From Apostichopus japonicus (taxonomy: Eukaryota; Echinodermata; Holothuroidea; Aspidochirotida; Stichopodidae), in assembly GCF_037975245.1 (NCBI RefSeq), contig NC_092562.1:22089054-22153053 (forward strand): 64,000 nucleotides of DNA, read 5' to 3'. Positions 1-13,100 of the stretch are shown piece after piece (position 1 is the first letter of the stretch; the number at the start of each line of letters is the position of its first letter). Both the position numbers and the translations under genes were made by a program. Below the pieces are notes generated by a model that was not told the origin of the DNA, made no database searches, and saw nothing but the letters and a program-made list of their open reading frames with translations.

Positions 1-1216
1 AAAATTCTGAAAACTTTGGGGGTGGGTGGGGGGAGGGGGCACTGTTCCAGATTAAGTTTTAATAACTGTCATACTGAAACTTCAGTAATTCTAGTAATTG
101 TTTGGAATAATCCACTTTTCACCAGACTCACTTCCCTTACAACTGGAATTTCCATTGCATAATCTTCTTCACATTCAGATACGAGCAATGAGCTTGTATA
201 GCTCTTATATGAGAAAAAACTACAACCACTTCAGCCTAGAATCTTACATGCAAAATAGAAACTAGGCTAGGTTTGATCAACTATCATTGGAGGTGTTGGT
301 AAACAGGACAAAGGCTTTCTCAATATTTCGAAGACAGTCAAAGGACCTTTGAGATTGTGAGGAATCCCATTAACATAGAAGTATGCCCAGGGGGCCGGGG
401 GGGGCAATCAAATGGTCAACTTTTAGCTACAGATATAATATCTCATAATCCATGAAATATTATGGGGAATACACACAAACTATTGGATAGTACACATGAA
501 ACATGTAATAGATACATTGCGAGACTACTAAAGTTGCCTGTTGAGCACCTAGAATTATATCATACTTCTGGTAAAAGGCCTCAAGTCCCAGTCCCCCCCC
601 TATCCCACAGAAGCATCAGAGAAGCTTCCTACCCTATAACTTAAGTGAAATGGGCTGAAGATGAAACATACGTACACATATTCATAAGTATCAGAGAAAA
701 GACCAGAAAAGAAAAAAGACTGCAGTGAATTTGGCACATTACAACCAGAGTGATTCAAGAGAAAATAAAAATATTTTATGAAATGAATACATAAGATGAA
801 GAAATATATCTCAAGAAATGTTCTCAGGCCAAAAATGTATACTAATAGTCTGATTAATAAGATGGTACAATCACAGTAAAAGAAGTATAAAGCCACAATG
901 ATCGGGAGCAGAATCTCCCTTCACAGGTTTGTTAGTCGTGAAGATCCATGTTGTTACAACACGCTCGTATACAATTAACAGCTGACCAATGCACACGATG
1001 TCTGTTTTCTGTGAACGACCAATGCTCGTTAAAGCTCATATGCGCATTTCCCCACGATCTGTTGCATTTTTTAAAACTGCAGCAGTTCTAAGTCTTGAGC
1101 TAACCCCCTCACAGCCAACTGCCACAGCACCCTGATTAGACCAAATCACTATTTCCTTTATGCTAATGAAGGGATTACTTAGCAAGGCTATGTCATTTTC
1201 GAACAAACCTATCTAG

Positions 1217-1316
1217 GGTTAGGAGCATGACATCCATATAGGTGTGTATAGGTTAGGAGCATGACATCCATATAGGTGTGTATAGGTTAGGAGCCTAACA
1301 TCCATACAGTTGTTTA
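1217..1316. repeat. 34-bp tandem repeat, ~3 copies
   Basis: GGTTAGGAGCATGACATCCA recurs at 1217 and 1251 and, with changes, at 1285. It lies in the SNX7 downstream flank. Confidence 0.9.
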
Positions 1317-3534
1317 AAGAACAATTTTTGCTTTGTCACATTGTCTGCCAGCAAAACATCCATTTAAATTTAAGAACAAATCTATTGATATAGCTAGCCA
1401 CCTTCTATCCCTTAAAACCACTTTATTAGTCTTTTATCTTTCCTTCAGTGAAGAGAGCTCACCACCAATAGGCTAAGGCAGTATATGTTTGCTTGTCTTT
1501 GTTGTAATATTATTATTTCACTTATATGAGTACTTTATCATCAATATTCTCATCTGCTTCTACATTTTATGTCATTTCTCTTCAAGGCATGCTCCTGATA
1601 AATATAAACAAGTTATAAAGATCGTTTTTATTAAAATTATACAATTATAGTTGTTCGTCAAATGCTGAAGGCAATCCTTCCCCTCATTACTATTTCCAGG
1701 ATTTATGTGCAGCATACCCTCATCAAGGGACAAACAGTAAATCATTCACACAGAAATACTTTTCATACTTGACCAATAGTTGATTTAAGTAAAAACCCTC
1801 TCAAGAACCAAGGTAAATAGTTATTAATGAGATGATAATGATGTGATGTCAAAGGTCACTCGAGAATAAATATCCATACAGATACACCTTGCTCTTGCTG
1901 TAAACAAATCTTTGGATACTGTCAAATTGAGTTTTACATCAACCTCAGTAACATCATATTTTCTCTTTGAAAATGAGCCACAAAAATACATCAAATATTG
2001 ATAAGATATTGAAAACAGCCATTTAAAAAAAAACACATCTCATTAAAGAAAAGGTAATTTTTAAAGAAGATTTAAAAATCAAGTAAAGACTTGAACTGGA
2101 TTGTCTTAGACTTAAAACAACCGGAAAACTAACATGTTAAGTGGTTCTAATGTCTAAATATATTCATAGTGTGGTAAGCCATCCATGATAATATTCATGA
2201 ACTTGTGCACACCAAAATGAAGAGGATTATCTACTGACTAATGCAGCAACATATCAAAGAAGGTACCGGGCATCAGTTTTCATGTTGACAGTCTATTTAG
2301 TGACATAGTTTAATAAAAATTGTGCACCTAAATGGCCAAAAGTATTCGGCCCAAACAAACTGATGCAAAAATATATTTGCCCCCCAAATTTAAACCCCCA
2401 AAAAGTAGGGCCAATAAATGTTGGGCCTACAAATTTGGACCCAAAGAATGTGTCCCAAAATGCATTTGAGGTGGAAACAAAATTTGGGCCCTCCCTGCGC
2501 AAAAATGCGCCAGGAATATTTTTAATTGTTCAGATGCACAGACACATACGTTCCGATGGATGCAAAGCATCGGAACCAAAAATGATTACCTCAAGATGAA
2601 ATTCTTTCCTTCACTAACTAAAATATTAACTGAAACCATGCATTTATGTTCCTTATTTCATTGTAACAAAGTTGTAAGCCATGACAATCCATTTCTTATT
2701 TTTCTAAAGAGTACATTCCAAATAAATACTTTTATCACAAGATTCTCATAATATGGTGCAATTGACAAAATAAATAACTAAACCCTCCAATAAAATTGGA
2801 CTTCTGATTAACATAGAATAGCTTGAACTTTAAAAACAGATGAATATTATCAGAAAATATTATTAAGATGAGTTTCTTCACATTTTTTCATGTTTAGAAT
2901 TCAAAAGTAAATCTGGTGCAGTTTGTACAAAGAGTGCGCGTAGATCGACAAAGAGTAAAAGTTTAAGGTCTCATCTAAATATTGCACCTTCGCTACACGA
3001 GATACTAGTGTAGATTCACAGAGGCAATTGAAGTCACCTGAAGGAGGATATCAATTCAAAAGGCTGTTCCAACAAAGTTAAGCTTTATCGAATATAGACA
3101 GAAAACAAATATTGAATTACAACCACTGACAAGGTTGCTACATATAGTTATCATTAACATAATTTATGCAAATTTACCTGCTTCCTTTTTTTTTTAGTTC
3201 ATCTCGCATGTAAGGTTTTCAACTGTTGGGTCAAATGAACTTGCAATTTTACAGCTGAGCTTCATTATTAAGTTGTGGACCACCTCACATGCAAAACAGT
3301 TTAGATTGTCATTCTTGTCATCTTGATATGGCCTAGTTTTTCTTGGTGTGTTTTCTGTTCTTGTGTTGAATAACAGTTCCTTGTAAAGCTTGATAACTTT
3401 GATTTGAAAGTAGGGATGATCTTGTCTTTAAAATATTGTAATTAATGCAAATACAATGCTAGCTAGTTATATGATAAATTCCCTTGACCCAAGGCACACT
3501 CCTCTGCTCTACTAAAAAGATTACGAGAAAGTAA

Positions 3535-3631
3535 GTGGGCCTGATGTTTTGATCTTGGCAGGATCTTCTTCTGAGGCAGGATCATCTTCAGAGGTATTTC
3601 GATCCTGCTGGTATCAAAACATCAGGCCCAC
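3535..3631. repeat. Hairpin element with 19-bp perfect arms
   Basis: GTGGGCCTGATGTTTTGAT at 3535-3553 is perfectly complementary to 3613-3631. The inner arms GCAGGATC/GATCCTGC extend the stem, leaving a loop of about 35 nt. Each arm resembles the single copy at 42961-43003. Confidence 0.92.
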
Positions 3632-5082
3632 ACACTCTTACATAGGCTCTTTAGTGGATAAACAGTTTGCAAACAGTTTTTTGTTTTATCTTATTTTGAT
3701 TTTATACTAAAAAGACTGATGAGAATGATTTCGGGAGAACCCAGCAGGTGATTAACCAATGTCTCTACACTCTCTTTCATAAACATGATATGTAAATTTT
3801 TACTGGTCAGATTAATAACATAAAGTATTGATAATGTTGTTAGGTGTTATTTCACAGATCAGTAACTCCATATTTCCAACAACCTTCTACTCATGATTTC
3901 TGCATTTTCAAGCAGCATGAACGACCGATGACTTAACTGCGGCATGAAATGCGCCACTTAAATATCTAACCTGTTACATTCTAGAAAATATCATGTCTTC
4001 TTACTATTACAGTGTCTGTTACAGTGTATAGATCGTTTGTATTTAATGAAGTTGCTTTTAAAGTATTCATTATTACCCTCAGATTATTTTCAACCATATT
4101 TAAAAATCATACTTTTCTAAACTAAAAAGAACAAAATTGAAAGAGTGTTTAACATACCTCAGCACACCGTACGATGATGATGATAAGAATTAAAAGCTAA
4201 ATCATGGAATAGTTTGAAGTTAACGTAACAGTCTAGTGTAAACAAGAAGATTTGATCACAACTCGGTATATATTCTGATATATATAACTTATGTCAGATT
4301 AATAGACAATCTTGTACAGAAATGACATTAACATATTATGCAGTGATTGCAATCCTATCTAATAGTAGAATAATGCTTGAATTATGAGGCAGCTCTGAAT
4401 CTATGTATTTTTTTCACATCCATAAATTCCTCGGTTAGTTTGGTTAAATCCAGACAAGTTCTTCCATATGAAATCCCCAGTCTTGTAATGCCGTTTGATC
4501 AACCTTCGCTTTTTCCCACCTTCTCGTTCTGCTGCCACAAGTACTATTAATTTCTCCAAGCTGGTTGGCTCAACCAAACGTCTCTCTTTACCGGCTCATT
4601 GAACCATGCTCCATCAACTGCATTCATATTGTCTTCAACCACAGTTTTTAAGTTACTGGTAATGTAATTTTCTCTGAATACAATATATTTAAAGTAGATT
4701 ATCACATCTATTTTTTCCCTTTCTGCTTTTGATATTTTACAAGTTCTTCACAGTGAAATAGCAGACATTGATGGAATTTAGCTTCTCTGACTAAAGTAGT
4801 TCACTTGTATAATTATAGTGAGATATATCCTGATCTCCACCATTGTTAAGCACACTGCAGTTAAAGGGACTGTCATTCCCCAGCTGTTTACTTTTAAGCA
4901 GGCCCTGTTTAGTTCTTATACACCTCCAAAGTTTGTACCAATATGACTCTTGACCTCCTCTGATGAGAACAGTGTAGGTTGCTCACAGAATGACTTATCA
5001 AACTACGTCAACACACAGTGCTTCCGGTCCAAAATCAATCTGCCACGATGCTAACGAACTGTAGCTGTTGCCCCCCCCATCT

Positions 5083-5256
5083 TTATGATTCTTCACCCCC
5101 CTCTGATTCTACTTTGACCCAGGAGTCTTCTTTGCTTTCCGAGGAACTGTTCTGAGACTCTTGACGAGGATTGTTGAAAGACGGTTGTGGAGGCTCGGGT
5201 AACTCAATGTCCAGATCCCTAAGAACATGCATTACATCTTCCCAGGCTGAAAGCAT
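5083..5256 (-). CDS. SNX7: SNX7 exon 12 (C-terminus and stop)
   Basis: Residues 443-499. [16 protein letters not shown] aligns with the family CLATWESFL end, then a tail rich in Pro, Ser and Glu ending EGGEES and TAA at 5083-5085. Acceptor ACTTTGTAG, phase 0. The tail after the BAR end is longer than I recall in vertebrate SNX7. Confidence 0.9.
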   Translation of the reverse strand: MLSAWEDVMHVLRDLDIELPEPPQPSFNNPRQESQNSSSESKEDSWVKVESEGGEES

Positions 5257-8200
5257 CTACAAAGTAAAATGACGGCAAGTTTTACAAATTTGTCAATAAA
5301 TGTTAACTCTGTTAAGTCTAATTTAATTCTAGGAGAAGTGATGATGCTCCTGTTTGGCAGACTTGACAAAAAGAAAGTTTGAATAAGGATCACATAAAAC
5401 TTCAAGACAGTGTTGCTGTGATTGAATAGCATCAAACAGTTACATTGTGTCTTTTTCAAGTGATGTATCTAGTTAGTGATTAAAGATATGACTTAAATAT
5501 TTGTTGTAAGGGAAGTGACTCTTTCATATATAGGATTAAAGATATGACTTAAATGTTTGTGGTAAGTGATGTGCCAACTTCATGTCCAATTATGAGTTGA
5601 CGTTGTTCCTCATTATTGCTTCTAGAAAGTCCTAAGTAAAGGCAACACACTAGATGTTCATAGTGTGTGATGTGTCTCTGTTATATAGTACTAATACTGA
5701 AGTGACCTACATGCTCATAGTGTGTGATGTGTCTCTGTTACATAGTACTAATACTGAAGTGACTTACCAGTTCATAGTGTGTGATGTGTCTCTGTTATAT
5801 AGTACTAATACTGAAGTGACTTTTCATAGTGTGTGATGTGTCTCTGTTATATAGTACTAATACTGAAGTGGCTTACATGTTCATAGTGTGTGATGTGTCT
5901 CTGTTAAATAGTACTAATACTGAAGTGACTTACATGTTCATAGTGTGTTATGAAGTGGCTTACATGTTCATAGTGTGTGATGTGTCTCTGTTAAATAGTA
6001 CTAATACTGAAGCGACTTACATGTTCATAGTGTGTGATATGTCTCTGTTATATAGTACTATTACTAAAGTGATTTATATGTTCATAGTGTGTGATGTGTC
6101 TCTGTTATATAGTACTAATACTTAAGTGAGTTATATGTTCATAGTGTGTGATATGTCTCTGTTATATAGTACTATTACTGAAGTGACTTACATGTTCATA
6201 GTGTGTGATGTGTCTCTGTTATATAGTACTAACACTGAAGTGACTTATATTTTCATAGTGTGTGATGTGTCTCTGTTACATAGTACTAATACTGAAGTGA
6301 CTTACATTTTCATAGTGTGTGATGTGTCTCTGTTATATAGTACTAATACTTAAGTGAGTTATATGTTCATAGTGTGTGATATGTCTCTGTTATATAGTAC
6401 TATTACTGAGGTGACTTACATGTTCATAGTGTGTGATATGTCTCTGTTATATAGTACTAACACTGAAGTGACTTACATGTTCATAGTGTGTGATGTGTCT
6501 ATGTTATGTAGTACTAATACTAAAGTGACTTACATGTTCATAGTGTGTGATATGTCTCTGTTATATAGTACTATTACTGAGGTGACTTACATGTTCATAG
6601 TGTGTGATATGTCTCTGTTATATAGTACTAACACTGAAGTGACTTACATGTTCATAGTGTGTGATGTGTCTCTGGTATATAGTACTAATACTGAATCGAC
6701 TTACATGTTCATAGTGTGTGATGTGTCTCTGGTATATAGTACTAATACTGAAGTGACTTACATGTTCATAGTGTGTGATGTGTCTATGTTATATAGTACT
6801 AATACTAAAGTAACTTACATTTTCATAGTGTGTGATGTGTCTCTGTCATATAGTATAAATACTGAAGTGACTTACATGTTCATAGTGTGTAATGTGTCTC
6901 TGTTATTTAGTACTAATACTGAAGTGACTTACATTTTCATAGTATGTGATGTGTCTCTGTTATATAGTGCTAATACTGAAGTGACTTACATGTTCACAGT
7001 GTGTGATGTGTCTCTGTTATATAGTATAAATACTGAAGTGACTTACATGTTCATAGTGTGTGATGTGTCTATGTTATATAGTACTAATACTAAAGTAACT
7101 TACATGTTCATAGTGTGTGATGTGTCTCTGTCATATAGTACTAATACTGAAGTGACTTACATTTTCATAGTATGTGATGTGTCTCCCTGCCATTCCTATA
7201 AAGGCATCTTTTGTATCTTTCCTCTTGTTTCTGTGCCACCGATCCACATCTGCTTTAAGGTCTGCATTGGCACATTCTGTTTTGTCATTTAGAAATTCCA
7301 CCTGTGTCTGAAGCTGCAAGAGGTAAAACAAACATTACGTTACACCCTCAATGAGATCAAAATCAGCTTACTCTATGGATTCATTGAAATGGTAAATGTC
7401 TATTGATAGAAGCTAATGAAAATGATCATAATAATAATCATCTTAAAATAATAAAGAAACTATGAATTGCTCAATTTTAACAATGCATACCTTCAAAAAA
7501 AAGATGATAATGTTAGTTGAAACTTATGAAATTAAAGACACAATCTGATGTTTGTGTACCAATCTTAACATATACGTAACACACATAATCTAGATCCCAC
7601 ACGCATTATGGTCAGACACATTTATCTAGGTCAGAAACACATGTAAAGGTCATACACATATGGTCAGAAGGGAGGCTTGAAAACGGCATTGCAATGCTGC
7701 CCAAGCATAACAGTACTAGTTGAGACTGGAGCCAAAGTATGGGTACATCAATTCATTAAAGTTTTACTGCAGTCTCAAGCCTTCACACCAGTCTTTTTTC
7801 TTTCGGTGGGGTGGGGGAGGGGATGGGAAGGGGCAGGAACAATACAGGGCAGTCAACAAAGGGAGCTGTCATTATTTGCCATTGTCACAGTTTTCAGATA
7901 CTGATAACATATATTTGTTTACAAACCAAACATCCTCATTATGATAACACTGATGCTTATAATGAGCAACACTCCAAAACAGTTGAACAATCCTCAACCA
8001 AAAACACATGGTATCTTATTTTCCATACAATCAAGGGATAGTCCAGCAATATCATATCTATTGAGAAAAGGGACTTGCTTTAAACTTCCATTGCTGTGTA
8101 TATAAAGTTACATTATCACCTTAGTACATCCCTACGGCGGCTTAATAGGGACATAGGGGACAAAAATAAGTGTCCACAAATCTCAAAATTTTGACTTTTT

Positions 8201-10070
8201 ATCCCAAATTTTTGACTTTTTTTTCATTACCATATCAGTCAAAGTTTCGACTTTTTATCTCAATGTTTTTCGTTCTTATGTCCCTATTAAGCCACCGTAC
8301 ATCCCAAGCGAAAGATGACATATTTTTTTATAATGTGAGGGAATGTGGCAGGTCACAAACATAATCTCTTCTAGACATGATGACATAACTCTGATAGCTC
8401 TATTTCTATAAATTTTTTGCTTTACTGAAAAGGGTTAAACACCACCGCAGTAACATATATACAAATGAATGAGCATTCCATAACAAACGGTGATCAACTG
8501 ATGCTAATCCTGTCAGCATACAAATCATATCTTTCTGATAATTAATAGCATGGTGCGGTTGATGTAGCTAATGTGTACATTGTGACTGTTTTAAAAATGA
8601 CATGCACACACTTTAAAGGAAGGTCACATGATGACAAGTCAGGCTTTTTTTCCTCCAAATCTGGATGCAGTTTCAAAAGTATAATATATCATTTATAAAA
8701 AAATGATTATGGATATTTGCGAGAGCATGTTTAAAATGAATAGCCTATTTCAAACTTGATGAATACCAAACCTGAATGTATTGGAAATCCAAAGAGTAAA
8801 AGACTTGCATGAAGCAAAAAAACAATATTTACATATCATGCATAATGATATAATATCATGCATAATGACATAATGAGAAAGCATTTAAAGACAGCAAGCA
8901 CAGAAATAGAGCTAACAAAATGGATGCAGTGAGGAATGGAAAAGTCTGGATAAGTGATGAAACAAACAGAACAGAACGATACAGACATGACCTTGTGAAT
9001 CTACCGTAAAAGAAGTGTTCATGTGATGAAAAACAAAAGAGAAAATACAACACCGGGATACAGATTATTAAGTCATTGATAGAGCAAAGATAAAGCGTAA
9101 ATTTTTGAGCGTTTATTCCACAAAATGTTTATTCCTTTGAAAAGTTCCTGCCTTCACTGAATGGCTCTGTCAAGTTTTCAACGTGAGGAAACATTTTCAA
9201 AGATATTTAGCTTCTGTTTTATCTGTGTTAGTATTGGGTTTTGAGGTGATAATATGTAAATATTTGACAAAACAAAATGGTTATCCTCTAATTTTAATGG
9301 TTGTCATAGGATGATTTCTTTTGGTTTTGAACAAAGGTTAAAGTATTAACAACTAATATTTATAACTCAGTGCAGCCTTAACTTTATAATGAGAAGGGTG
9401 TAAATCAAAACGAATGTTAGTTTACAGAAAACTACCTGTAATGATAGAAATCTATCAGCCACACGCTATCACAGACACCTCTAGAGATTTGGATAGTAAC
9501 AGACATTTCCAGAAATGTTCAACTTACTTTCTCTATTTGAGTCTCAAGTTTCACACCTTTCTCTTCCTTGACCTCTTGTGGGTCCTTACCCATAATGGCT
9601 CCAATCGAATAGTTTTGGTCCGAAATTTTTACCTAATGAGGAGAGCAGGAAATGGATTCTTACCCTTTCTCCATTGGATTGACTGTTGTCTTTAATAATA
9701 CCATAACATAGTGGAACGGATAACTTTGAGGTTTATCATAGCATCACACTAGGCAATGAAAGCAAATACACAGACAAGGGGATTGACAGTCATCCCTTCT
9801 CTACAGATTAGAATATCCTAGTATCCTATGTACAGTGAAATCACAAAAAAATACTGAGGGCAGTATTAAACAATTCAGTACATATCCTCCCTCAGAAATA
9901 TGTAGTATAAAGCATTGACATACTGAGGAGGACTAAGGAGAGTAGTAAAAGAAATTTTCCTGTCTCTGCACACAGGAACATGCTGGTATCCCAAACAGCG
10001 AAACAATGATTTCACAAAACTATTGAGAATATTGCAAAAAGGATTTGCACATACTCTTTCTCCCTATGCA

Positions 10071-10101
<31 letters not shown>

Positions 10102-13100
10102 TGGGTCATTCCGTGTCAATCACAGATGGCGGTTGCTGGACCCTCTCCAAACATTACCACTCTCATTGCATGATTAGAGGACATTATTATCTCTGAAAGA
10201 ATCAAGTATGCTGAAGCAATAGTTTAGGAGCAATTTATCACTCACAATAGCACATTTTTTAGTGAAAAATACCAAAATTGAATATTTTTTACACTTGTAA
10301 GTTGACTGTACTTCACAAGACAATGCCTTAATTGCTTAAGTTTTTATTTTCCATTTATATGGGATAGAATCTTTAGGCTTTTGGCATGGACATGTAGAAG
10401 GATGTTTAATTGCAGAGCAATGAAACCTCAAAAATCAAGAAAATGCCAAAGTGCCACGGTGGCAACAAATTGCAGAATTTCAGAGTGTGATCGATGAGCT
10501 AATTTTGAAGCAATGCAACTGATATTTTCAGAATATGCTTATTCCATGGTGTTTCAAGCATACAATAAATTTGGTAATTTTTAAAAGAGGTAGAACTACA
10601 ACATAATCAAAAATTTGGAGATTTGATATGGAATGACCGATATACAGTATATATATGCGTCATTAGCCTAGTGGCGTCCATAGCCTATTGGTTAGGGTGT
10701 CTGCGTACATAGTGGGAGGCCCGGGTTCGAATCCTGGTGGAGGCTGGAAGTTTTTTCACTATTCTTGATTTTCCAACTAAATAAAATTTCAATTACATTG
10801 GTAAAAATATATGTATATATATAGATATATAATTGTAAAGAGTTGGGAAATCCAGAATAGCAAACAAAATTCCAGCCTCCACCTGCATTCGAACCCGGGG
10901 CTCCCGTCAATATGCGGACACGCTAACCAACTAGTCTATGGACGCTGCTTATTGTATGTCCAGAGTTTCGAAACTGGTAGGACGGTCGCCTTTCCACTGT
11001 AGGCTCCCGCCACCCTCATATATACATATAAATATATATATATATATATAAGAGAATGTTGTAGAACTGATTTGTTTCATAATGGTAGGTGAAGGATGTT
11101 TTAGTACATTCATCATATGAATTAACAGGATTTGCAATAAGAGAGGGGTAAATTAGAATTATATAGTGATAGAACTGAAATATACTTGTTGCACACATTT
11201 TCCTCTTATATTGCTCATAAAGATAGGAGAAACAAAGGACACTATCAAGAGACACAAACATGTAAAACTACTGACAACATTGAGAAACTGTTTCACTGGG
11301 AAAATGCTGATGGGGGATTGTGAAACATAGAGGCCAAAGAGAGGGAGGAAAAGGGCCAACGAGGATAAGAAGCATAAGAATTCAATTCTCAAGTGAGAAA
11401 CAAGAAAACTCTTTGCAAAGATTATATAAACACTGAGCGATTAAATAGATTACAAAATAACACTCATTATCCTACAAAAGTTGTTGTTTTGAGGCAAACT
11501 TTACATTTAAATGGACTTTTCACTTTTGCTTTTCAGATAATATAGAAATAAAAAGCTAAGCCCAGAGGCAAGAGCAAACCTGTTCTCTTTCGTTTTTCTT
11601 CCTGGTGATTTCTTCCACAGCTAGTTCATATTCCACCTGAAATAAATCCCTTTTCTTGAGTACAGTCTTTACCCAAAAAAAAAGAAAAAAAAAAGAAAAA
11701 AAGAAAAAAAAAAAAAGGATTAATAAATCAATTACCATAAACAGCAATGGCACAATGAATCACAAGAATATACAAGAGATTTAGGAAAAAACAGAATTTT
11801 TTATTCACTGTACATTCAAAATACTCCAATCTAAATCCAAATTTCATGGGGTTTTAATTGGCAATGAGTTTGAAAAACAGAAGACAAATATTTAGTAAAA
11901 GTAGAAACTTCAAACTGACCCGGTCAGCATTAACGTCTCACCTTGACAGATTCAGCATACAGCATGTATTCCTTGATCAAAGGAACGAAGTACAGTTCTT
12001 GGCCTTGGATCTGGGAGGAGAAAGTATGAAAGAGAGTTCGTAAAACTCAACTCCCCAGTATATAACTACAGTACTGTAACCTTCAGACTGGTAGAGGTTC
12101 ACTGAATGCATGTAACAGGTGTTACCACAGAGATGGAAGTACCCAGGCATGAAACATGGGAAGTATTATTAAAACTATAAGGCATACTACCTATCAATGC
12201 AGTAATACTGTAACATAATGGGGAGAGAAAACAAATATTACACATTCATGTATGTTAGATGCACTGTATTCCCCATAAAGAATATGATATTTTTTTGTTC
12301 CCCCTATAAAACTTAATTAAGGGAGAATATGTAACTACATAAGTGAATAGCAGTGTTACTGTTAGGAAAGGGAAATTGGAAGTATTTTTCAATGAGTGAC
12401 TTTAATTAAACAAATTGCTGCCTCTCTGGGAGATGAGAGAAAAACATGATCTCTTGTCAACTATTGACAAGGGAAGAAATAGGCATAAGATAAGGGAAGG
12501 ATATACGGTGGTCTCATATGGTAGAGACCTGATCTGACACTAGGCCTGCTAGGTCTACCTTCATATAGACATCCATCTTCTTGCTTCCTGACATTTCCTT
12601 TCTTCTAATACCCCTATCATATCTTATCGATTCCAATATAAGAAATAAACCGCAAGACATTTCAGTTGCCAAACTTCACCTCCCAGTGCTTGCTTTCTCT
12701 TACCAATGTCTCCATGCTCTTTGCACACTTATCGATGCTGGAAGCAAAGGCGTTCAATATATCAGATAGATCAACCTCCCAATCGGACCAAAGTCGATAA
12801 GCCGGTCCGTAATTTGTCAGATCTTCTTGGTATACTGTTTCAAATCAAAATGCCAAAATACAAGGTTACAAGTTGTTAAAAGAGGTTAAAACCTATTTTC
12901 AATAACTGTGCAAGATGATGCAAGACAGAAGCTGAATTAGTTTTGTTCCCCCCCCCCTTTAAATGTGCCTTGGTGTAGGGCGGTAGGGTGGGTACCAACA
13001 TCAGCTCTCCTGTGGTAAAAGTAGTGAAAGTAATGATTCCAGAATAAACAAACTTGATCAGCAGCTTGTGTGTCCATCCCAACAACCTCACGCTTTTAAC

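Larger units (their letters stand above)
1..5082. other. SNX7 downstream flank, no exon recognised
   Basis: Five kb of AT-rich DNA after the SNX7 stop. Apart from the repeats at 1217-1316 and 3535-3631 and G/C homopolymer tracts, I see no splice-bounded coding segment on either strand. The SNX7 3' UTR must begin here, but no consensus poly(A) signal was picked out. Confidence 0.6.

Noticed and set aside
2293..2502. Overlapping frames with repeated G-P-x-F / N-P-x-x-V motifs
   Set aside because: They arise from a short degenerate GGGCC(A/T)A-type repeat; no conserved protein.
5654..7292. Long plus-strand open frames of 19-residue repeats ([19 protein letters not shown]), up to 312 residues
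   Set aside because: The 57-bp unit is a multiple of three, so one open unit opens the whole array. The sequence is antisense to SNX7 exon 11 and its intron, and the frame is broken by stops at several units. No independent sign of a gene.
10673..10746. tRNA gene
   Set aside because: The A and B boxes are good, but no acceptor stem pairs and a diverged inverted copy lies 200 bp away with a shared tail. SINE-like is the better call.
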